A program made the translations under genes and the position numbers. Below, piece after piece: positions 58,276-64,000 of a stretch of DNA of 64,000 nt. Positions within the stretch are counted from its first letter, which is position 1; the number at the start of each line of letters is the position of its first letter. The notes under the pieces were generated by a model, which was not told the DNA's origin, did no database searches, and worked only from the letters and a program-made list of their open reading frames with translations. Source of the DNA: G963667425 sp963667425 [NCBI: bacterium] (GTDB lineage: Bacteria; UBP6; UBA1177); contig OY763407.1 in the NCBI GenBank assembly GCA_963667425.1, forward strand, positions 930,001 through 994,000. Direction: 5' to 3'.

Positions 58276-59571
58276 TTATATTTTCTCAGCCGCTTCGATT
58301 CCTTCTATTACGGCGTTTTCCATTGCGGAGTATGTCCAGTTTCCGTATCTGCCGATGAGCTGAACGGAATTTTCTGCAAATATTTCTTTTACTTCTTTTA
58401 TGTCGTCAAAATATTCCTTGTGGTAGATTACGTAGCCGTTTTCTATTTTTCTGTAGTCCATGAATTCTATTTCACTTTCATTTTCGATTAATTTCATATC
58501 CTGGAGGAGTTTTATGCTTTCCTGTTTGAATTTTTCTATGTCATCAAATTTTCCCTGATGTGTGTATTCAATGTATAGTGATGATTTTCCTTCCGGTGAA
58601 AGCTTTGAATAGATGTTGCTGAAGCTTCCAAGTCTGTACGGCATATATTTTTCTTCAGGGATGTAGTACCAGTGTCCTTTGTGCGGCAGTTTTTTATTTA
58701 TGGCTACGTTGAGGTAACTGACTGATGCTATTTTCATTCTGTCTGAGATTTTTTTCAGTTTTTCCTGACATGGTGCTTTTATTATTTTAAGAAAATCTTT
58801 TAGCGGCACTGATGAGATGATGTTTTCATATTTTACGGTTTCTCCGTCTGATAATTTCATCTCTTTTTTTGTTATGTCGATTTCTATTGGATGAACGTTG
58901 AAAAGATATTTTGTTTTGTCTGTTATTTCAAAGAATTTTTTCGGGAATTCGCCTATTCCACCTTCTTTCGGATATTTAAATGTTGCGTTGTATCCTATAT
59001 TTTTCTGTTCGGGTGCTGTTATTGCTCCGTCTATGACTTGTTCGAGTGTCGGTTTCGGTACGTAGTAATCGCACCAGTGTGATGCGTATTCTTTTGGGTG
59101 TACGGTATATATTTTTGTGTTGTAGGGTATCATAAAGTGTTTTGAGATTCCTTCGCCTAAATATGCCATGCACCATTCATAGAAGTTTTCTTTTGCTTTT
59201 GATTTGTCGTTTTCGTACTGCGCTTTTACAAATCCGATGATGCACTCTTTTATTACCTGCGGCGGTAATCCGTATGTGTTTGACTGAAATGGGTACTGTG
59301 TAAAAACTTTGTGCGAAAAAACGTATGTGTCTCTGACTATTTCCACAAAATTTTCGCCGAAGAGTTTTTTAAATATCGCTTTTGTTCTGTCGTCTCTCAT
59401 GTGAAGCCAGTGTCCTGTCTGGTCAAATGTGTATCCGTTTTTATGTTCGGATGTGCATAAGCCTCCGGGCAAGCCTGTTTTTTCTATTACAAGAAAATTT
59501 TCTTTAAGCGTATATGCTGCTGCGATTCCTGAGAGTCCTGCGCCGAGTACGACTGTTTTTATGTTTATCAT
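58276..59571 (-). CDS. FAD-dependent amine-oxidase/protoporphyrinogen-oxidase-like protein
   Basis: 431 residues. FAD site TVVLGAGLSGIAAAYTLKEN (about 6-25) followed by FLVIEKTGLPGGLCTSEHKN and FDQTGHWLHMRD. The C-terminal FAD segment is SVQLIGRYGNWTYSAMENAV. The overall layout is that of amine-oxidase/UDP-galactopyranose-mutase-like flavoproteins often found with glycosyltransferases; substrate unknown. Start ATG lies a few bases after the lipA stop, so it is downstream of thiI-lipA in the same unit. Confidence 0.85.
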   Translation of the reverse strand: MINIKTVVLGAGLSGIAAAYTLKENFLVIEKTGLPGGLCTSEHKNGYTFDQTGHWLHMRDDRTKAIFKKLFGENFVEIVRDTYVFSHKVFTQYPFQSNTYGLPPQVIKECIIGFVKAQYENDKSKAKENFYEWCMAYLGEGISKHFMIPYNTKIYTVHPKEYASHWCDYYVPKPTLEQVIDGAITAPEQKNIGYNATFKYPKEGGIGEFPKKFFEITDKTKYLFNVHPIEIDITKKEMKLSDGETVKYENIISSVPLKDFLKIIKAPCQEKLKKISDRMKIASVSYLNVAINKKLPHKGHWYYIPEEKYMPYRLGSFSNIYSKLSPEGKSSLYIEYTHQGKFDDIEKFKQESIKLLQDMKLIENESEIEFMDYRKIENGYVIYHKEYFDDIKEVKEIFAENSVQLIGRYGNWTYSAMENAVIEGIEAAEKI

Positions 59572-59576
59572 ATTTA

Positions 59577-60443
59577 TTATTTCTCCGACGTTTTACTGAT
59601 TGTTTCGTAGAGTTCCATTGCATTGAATGAGCTTCTGACAAATCTTCCTGCGTAGACATCTTTTATGCCGGTTTTGAGTGCATAGTTTTTTATTTCCTCA
59701 AATTCTTCTTCGGTATATTCCTTTACAAGTTCGGCATGTTGTTTTGATGGCTTAAAATACTGCCCTACTGTCAGAATATCGCAGTTTTGAGCCGCTATGT
59801 CGTCTATTACTTTTTTTATTTCATCAGATGTTTCGCCGAGTCCTGTCATTATTCCCGATTTTGTTGTGAGTCCTTTCGATTTCATATATTTAAGCATGTT
59901 AAGCGACTGCGCATAGTCTGCCTGAGGTCTTACGGCTGAATATAATCTTTCAACTGTTTCAACGTTGTGATTGAAAACATCGGGTGCAGCTTCAACAATT
60001 ATGTCAAATGCTTTTTCGTTTCCTCTAAAGTCTGGTGTAAGGATTTCTATCAGCGGCGGGTTTTCAGATTTTCGAAGTTCTTTTACAACTTTTGCAAAAT
60101 GCTCTGCGCCTCCGTCCAAGAGATCGTCTCTTGTTACTGATGTTATTACAACATATCGGAGTCCAAGTTCGTGTACTGCTCCGGCAACATTTGCCGGTTC
60201 GTTTGAATCTAGAATAAATGGCTCTTTTGTCTCTTCTATGTTGCAGAATCTACAGTTTCTTGTGCATCTGTTTCCCATTATGAGAAATGTTGCTGTCTTT
60301 TTTTTAAAGCATTCCCCGATATTAGGGCAGTGTGCCGCTTCGCAGACTGATGAGAGGCAGTATTTTCTTAATATTTTTTTTACTGGCGCTACGAATGGTG
60401 ATTTTACTGTTGATTTTTTTTCAAAATTCGATTGTCTGGACAT
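59577..60443 (-). CDS. lipA: Lipoyl synthase
   Basis: 288 residues. Radical-SAM enzyme inserting two sulfurs into octanoyl groups. Auxiliary cluster motif CLSSVCEAAHCPNIGEC (C-x4-C-x5-C, about 29-45), radical-SAM motif CTRNCRFCNI (about 60-69), and the C-terminal RSSFNA (about 274-279) containing the Ser ligand. Sequences VITSVTRDDLLDGGAEHFAK and PDVFNHNVETVERLYSAVRP are typical. Starts within the last 23 bp of thiI. Confidence 0.96.
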   Translation of the reverse strand: MSRQSNFEKKSTVKSPFVAPVKKILRKYCLSSVCEAAHCPNIGECFKKKTATFLIMGNRCTRNCRFCNIEETKEPFILDSNEPANVAGAVHELGLRYVVITSVTRDDLLDGGAEHFAKVVKELRKSENPPLIEILTPDFRGNEKAFDIIVEAAPDVFNHNVETVERLYSAVRPQADYAQSLNMLKYMKSKGLTTKSGIMTGLGETSDEIKKVIDDIAAQNCDILTVGQYFKPSKQHAELVKEYTEEEFEEIKNYALKTGIKDVYAGRFVRSSFNAMELYETISKTSEK

Positions 60444-61602
60444 TTTCTATTGCCTTTTCTATTAGATCTTTTATTTCAGGGTTTAATCTTGCTTCTTCCT
60501 GCTCAACTATTTTTCTTTTTCCTTTTATTATTGGTGATTCGGGAAGAAATACTGTGCATGAGTCGGGACATGGTCTTATGCTTATTTCATATGTTCCTAT
60601 CTGTTGCGCAATATTTATTGATTCCTGTTTTTCATATGTTATGAGTGGTCTTATTACAGGAAGTCTTTTAACGGCATCGTTTATAAGGGTAAGGTTTTCT
60701 ATTGTCTGACTTGCGACCTGAGTTAATGCTTCTCCTGTAACTAGTGCCGAGTAGCCTTCTTTTTCTGCAATTTTTTCTGCAATTCTAAACATCATTCTGC
60801 GAAAGATTACTGTGCGGTAACTTTCAAAGCATCTGGCACGGATAAGAAGCTGTATGTCAATGAATGGAACGATGTAAAGTCTGTATCCTGCGCCCTGAAA
60901 ATCTTTCAGCTTACCTGCAAGGTCTTTTAATTTGGTTAAGCTTTCTTCTCCCATGTGCGGCGGCGAAAAAAAACTTAAAAAGCTTACTCTTGCTCCTCTT
61001 CTCATGCAGAGATAACTTGCAACCGGCGAATCTATTCCGCCTGACAACAGCGAAAGAAAGTGCCCGGCACAGTCTACCGGCATTCCTTTTACTCCGAGAA
61101 CTCTGTCTTTAAAAAGAAAGATTTCATTTCTGTCTATTTCTATTTCAAGATGAAAATTAAAGTCTCTCATTGAAACTGTAAGATTTTCACCGACTATTTT
61201 CAGTACACATGCTGCGAGTTTCTGCTGTATTTCAGGTGATTTCATCGGATATGTTTTATTTGCTCTGTTGCATGAGACTCTGAAGACTGTTTTTCCTTCT
61301 TCTATCGATTTTTCTGCAAGTATTACAGATTTTTCGGCGAGTTCTTCCCATGAAACATCGAGCGGAAACGAAAATGCGGGGGAAAATGTCGATATTCCGG
61401 GAATTTTCCTCAGAGCATCCATTAATTCTTCTACAGGAGTTCCTTCTTTCGGTTTTACGACAAGTCTGCCTCTGAATCTTACAACATATCCTCTGCCGCT
61501 TATATTTTTACGAATATTTTTTTCGAGTAAATCTTCAAACCAGCCTCTGTTTTTCCCTTTTACTCCTATTTCGTCATATCTTATGAGTATTGAATCGAAC
61601 AC
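60421..61602 (-). CDS. thiI: tRNA 4-thiouridine synthase ThiI (no rhodanese domain)
   Basis: 393 residues. N-terminal ferredoxin-like/THUMP region (ILIRYDEIGVKGKNRGWFED, IVGENLTVSMRDFNFHLEIE), PP-loop SLLSGGIDSPVASYLCMRRG (about 185-204), and VTGEALTQVASQTIENLTLI. Lacks the C-terminal rhodanese extension of the E. coli form, as in most bacteria. Makes 4-thiouridine in tRNA and may supply sulfur for thiazole. GTG start with GGAG 13 bp upstream, directly after the permease stop. Confidence 0.95.
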   Translation of the reverse strand: MFDSILIRYDEIGVKGKNRGWFEDLLEKNIRKNISGRGYVVRFRGRLVVKPKEGTPVEELMDALRKIPGISTFSPAFSFPLDVSWEELAEKSVILAEKSIEEGKTVFRVSCNRANKTYPMKSPEIQQKLAACVLKIVGENLTVSMRDFNFHLEIEIDRNEIFLFKDRVLGVKGMPVDCAGHFLSLLSGGIDSPVASYLCMRRGARVSFLSFFSPPHMGEESLTKLKDLAGKLKDFQGAGYRLYIVPFIDIQLLIRARCFESYRTVIFRRMMFRIAEKIAEKEGYSALVTGEALTQVASQTIENLTLINDAVKRLPVIRPLITYEKQESINIAQQIGTYEISIRPCPDSCTVFLPESPIIKGKRKIVEQEEARLNPEIKDLIEKAIENVQTIEF

Positions 61603-62373
61603 TTAGTTAATCTCCTTTTTATTGAAAAATACCACAGCTAGAGCAAGAAGAATAACTATCCATGCAAGAGAATAAAATGTTGCCGATGTTAAAGAAATCT
61701 TATCAATACCTGTGCCGTAAACAAGATTATTTTTTATATTAAAATAATGAAAATCTGGAAGTATATATCTGACTGTGGTAACAAGCTTCACTACTGATTC
61801 AGATGTATTTTTTGTTATGAAATGAACAAGGTTGTAGCTTATTGTTCCAATGATATAAAAAGAAACCGATAACATCGCCGCAACTGCAGGCTCTGCAAGC
61901 GTTGAACAGAAAACCGCAACTGCTGTCACCATTGATGTCTGAATAAATATTGTGTATATTGCCGGAATAAATGTGAAAAAACGGCTGAATCCGCCATAAA
62001 ATGTAAGAAGAATCATAAATATTACTGACATTACAAGTGTAAGAATAAAAAGAGTTATTTCTATTCCGAAAAATTTACCAAGCATATATTCCGCTCTGCT
62101 TACTGGTCTTGCAAAAAGCGGATGAAGTGTTTTAAGCGTAAGCTCACGCCTTACAAGAGAAACTCCGATAAAAACTGATGTGACTGTCAGAAATATTTCT
62201 GTCGTTCCAAGCCCGATATCCGAGATTATATCCTGAGGATTTCCCATTGTCATCTGTGTTATTATTATTCCGAGCCCTATTATGAAGAATGAAAAGAAAA
62301 GAAGAATATAGAGGATTTTGTTTCTAACCATTTCAAGATATGTATAGCGGGCAACTGAAAATATATTTTTCAT
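61603..62373 (-). CDS. ABC-2 type exporter permease
   Basis: 256 residues, about six membrane helices (ILYILLFFSFFIIGLGIIIT, LTVTSVFIGVSLVRRELTLK, FGIEITLFILTLVMSVIFMI, AMLSVSFYIIGTISYNLVHF, SLAWIVILLALAVVFF). The loop LKTLHPLFARPVSRAEYMLG between helices 2 and 3 is typical of ABC-2 permeases. GGAGGTGAAAT precedes the ATG, which overlaps the ATPase stop (ATGA). Pairs with the upstream ATPase; cargo unknown. Confidence 0.88.
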   Translation of the reverse strand: MKNIFSVARYTYLEMVRNKILYILLFFSFFIIGLGIIITQMTMGNPQDIISDIGLGTTEIFLTVTSVFIGVSLVRRELTLKTLHPLFARPVSRAEYMLGKFFGIEITLFILTLVMSVIFMILLTFYGGFSRFFTFIPAIYTIFIQTSMVTAVAVFCSTLAEPAVAAMLSVSFYIIGTISYNLVHFITKNTSESVVKLVTTVRYILPDFHYFNIKNNLVYGTGIDKISLTSATFYSLAWIVILLALAVVFFNKKEIN

Positions 62374-63284
62374 ATTTCACCTCCGTAAACTATTTCTTCA
62401 AGTTTCGGTCTCACTGCGCCGGCATTTATTATTGTATATTTCTTTGCAATGAGTTCATACAGCGCTTTTGACATCTCTTCATCTGTAGCAAATGAGAGAA
62501 GATAAGTTTTACTAAGCTTTTCAGCTTTGGGAAAATCATTGAAAACCGCCCCTTCATTCTTTGCAGAAAAAACTATTTCATATTTTGAGATATTTCTTTC
62601 AAGAAGAGCTTCCAGTGAACCTGAATACTGTTTCTGACCTTTACTCAGGACTAAAACGTTGTCGGAAAGGTCTTCAACATCGGAAAGAATGTGTGATGAA
62701 AAAAGAACTGTTTTTCCATCTCTTCTAAGCGATGCAATAACATCCTTAACTTCCTTGCGACCGATAGGATCAAGCCCGCTCATAGGTTCATCCATTATTA
62801 CAAGATCAGGATCATGAATTATCGCCTGCGCAATTCCTATTCTCTGAAGCATTCCCTTTGAAAACGAGCTAAGTCTTCTCTTACCAAGATCTTCAAGCCC
62901 TACTCTTTTTAGGGTAAGCGGAATAAGCCTGTCAAGATCTGAACGACTTAAACCGGAAAGAGAACCAAAGTAGGATAAAAACTCCCTTGAATTAAGATGC
63001 GTGTAGAAATAAGGTCTTTCAGGAAGAAAACCTATTTTCTTTTTTGAAATTACATCGGACGGCTCTTTACCTAAGACAGAAATTTTTCCCTTAGTCGGGG
63101 TGATAAAACCCATAATCATTTTAATTGTAGTAGTTTTACCTGCGCCGTTGTGTCCGACAAAACCTGTGACTCTACCTTCAGGAAGTTCAAAGCTGAGATC
63201 GTTTACAGAAACGACCTTTTCCCAAACTTTCATTGGGTGGCTGTAAATTTTTACCACATTTTCTAAAACAACAGGATAATTCAT
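62370..63284 (-). CDS. ABC exporter ATP-binding protein
   Basis: 304 residues from the ATG at 63284 (GAGGTGATTTG upstream). Walker A GFVGHNGAGKTTTIKMIMGF (about 41-60), Q-loop region KIGFLPERPYFYTHLNSREF, signature RLSSFSKGMLQRIGIAQAII (about 136-155), Walker B LVIMDEPMSGLDPIGRKEVK and H-loop LFSSHILSDVEDL. Typical of ABC-2 drug, antibiotic or lipid exporters (CcmA/YadG group). First gene of the ATPase-permease-thiI-lipA-flavoprotein run. Confidence 0.94.
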   Translation of the reverse strand: MNYPVVLENVVKIYSHPMKVWEKVVSVNDLSFELPEGRVTGFVGHNGAGKTTTIKMIMGFITPTKGKISVLGKEPSDVISKKKIGFLPERPYFYTHLNSREFLSYFGSLSGLSRSDLDRLIPLTLKRVGLEDLGKRRLSSFSKGMLQRIGIAQAIIHDPDLVIMDEPMSGLDPIGRKEVKDVIASLRRDGKTVLFSSHILSDVEDLSDNVLVLSKGQKQYSGSLEALLERNISKYEIVFSAKNEGAVFNDFPKAEKLSKTYLLSFATDEEMSKALYELIAKKYTIINAGAVRPKLEEIVYGGEI

Positions 63285-63462
63285 CAAATCACCTCACTAA
63301 CAAATTTAATGCGTTTCTATTTAACATATTTAAGGTTAAATTGTCAATGAAACAGCGATTGATAAGGACTAAAAAGCAATAATAGAATAATTTATAAAAA
63401 AGAAAATCATCATTGAAAAAAATACTACAACAGCACCCAAAAATTTTACCTTCTTCAACAAA

Positions 63463-63502
63463 CTATGTAGCAAACAACGCCTATAAAAACATTGCTACAT
63501 AG
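63463..63502 (-). terminator. 11-bp perfect inverted repeat at the end of the right-edge gene
   Basis: CTATGTAGCAA (63463-63473) and TTGCTACATAG (63492-63502) form an 11-bp stem with an 18-base loop. The stem includes the stop codon of the gene at the right edge. On the minus strand it is followed by TTTGTTG, only a weak T-tail, so this may be a terminator or an operator-like palindrome. Confidence 0.5.
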
Positions 63503-64000
63503 CATCCTCATAAGGACATTCATCAGGATAGGCTTTGCAGTGACATTTCATATCTCTGATTATTATTTCAGACCAGCTCTGATATATAAGTTTATCTTCA
63601 TACATAAATGAATAATCTTTCTGGATTCCTTTATCTCTGTCATTTTCAAGGCATATATTTTTACTGTCATTGAATCTGTAATAGCATAGAGAAAGTATAT
63701 GCCTGTCATAACTGTCTTTGCCTATTGAGCGGGTGTATAAAAGATGACTTTCATTTATATCTTCAAGAGCAATAACACTTTCATAGCTAACTATTTCTTT
63801 GTATTTAATATTTTTTGGATCAGAAATATCTGCTTCAATAATTTTATTGGTTTCACTGTCTGACAGATTTTCAGTATAATAGACAACTTTTTTGCTGTTA
63901 TTGTAGATCATTTCAGGTTCTCTATTCTGAAAACCTGTTCTTGATACCATAAAACAGCTTTCTGTCCCCTTTTCAAGGTCGCAGAAGTATATTTCATTAT
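63495..64000 (-). CDS. Beta-propeller-like secreted protein, 5' end outside the window
   Basis: The frame stays open to the right edge, giving at least 168 residues (starting NEIYFCDLEKGTESCFMVSR). Repeating patterns such as NEIYFCDLEKGTES, VVYYTENLSDSETNKIIEAD and LIYQSWSEIIIRDMKCHC resemble the blades of TolB/WD40-like propellers in bacterial lipoproteins. The C-terminus has CHCKAYPDECPYEDAM with three Cys. The N-terminus, including any signal peptide, lies outside. Function unknown. Confidence 0.6.
   Translation of the reverse strand, partial: NEIYFCDLEKGTESCFMVSRTGFQNREPEMIYNNSKKVVYYTENLSDSETNKIIEADISDPKNIKYKEIVSYESVIALEDINESHLLYTRSIGKDSYDRHILSLCYYRFNDSKNICLENDRDKGIQKDYSFMYEDKLIYQSWSEIIIRDMKCHCKAYPDECPYEDAM

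Overview
The window looks like a chromosomal stretch from an AT-rich, Gram-negative, probably anaerobic bacterium. Outer-membrane beta-barrel proteins, many lipoproteins with long Asp/Glu/Asn linkers, a DUF4215 Cys-rich repeat, a MYXO-CTERM-like tail and a DUF4388-type response regulator point to a delta-proteobacterial or myxobacterial-like lineage, although the base composition is unusually AT-rich for one. Indolepyruvate:ferredoxin oxidoreductase and a BadF/HgdC-type activator ATPase suggest anaerobic, ferredoxin-based amino-acid metabolism. I cannot name the species. I saw no rRNA, tRNA, CRISPR array or complete insertion sequence.

Layout. 1-6.6 kb is accessory: a lipoprotein cut by the left edge, three SAM methyltransferases, a GNAT-YoaP protein, an AAA/DUF4143 ATPase, a pair of direct repeats and a transposase relic. 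6.6-17.1 kb holds a nitroreductase, iorAB, a secreted propeptide/metalloprotease pair encoded as two genes, a broken or coupled M24 peptidase next to an MFS/POT-like transporter, and malQ. 17.1-17.8 kb is a non-coding array of 21-bp units. 17.8-22.3 kb carries a glycosyltransferase, an outer-membrane protein, asparaginase, era and a TPR membrane protein. 22.3-35.8 kb is a long minus-strand run: lipase, miaA, mutL, regulatory proteins with receiver-like domains, thiE, udk, nagZ, rdgB, trmB, hpt and a large DUF4388/TPR regulator. 35.9-41.2 kb has a giant surface protein, an HI0933-type flavoprotein and an outer-membrane protein. 41.4-46.3 kb is the classical pyrH-frr-uppS-cdsA-dxr cluster with a J-domain gene inserted. 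46.3-53.9 kb has a dolichol-phosphate-mannose-synthase-like enzyme, a CDF transporter, a membrane ferredoxin/activase module, mazG, purF, a HIT protein and two TPM proteins. 54.1-58.2 kb has an unknown lysine-rich protein, a second 21-bp array and three acidic lipoproteins, one of them chimeric and cut by a stop codon. 58.3-63.3 kb has a flavoprotein, lipA, thiI and an ABC-2 exporter. The right edge cuts a beta-propeller-like protein.

The most unusual signal is the pair of degenerate arrays at 17.28-17.61 and 54.90-55.22 kb. Both keep a 21-bp register (two helical turns) over about 15 units, with A- or T-tracts in phase. At both, the plus strand appears to change from A-rich on the left to T-rich on the right, even where genes on the two sides run in the same direction. 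This resembles an origin-like strand asymmetry centred on each array. It was read by eye and needs a proper skew calculation.
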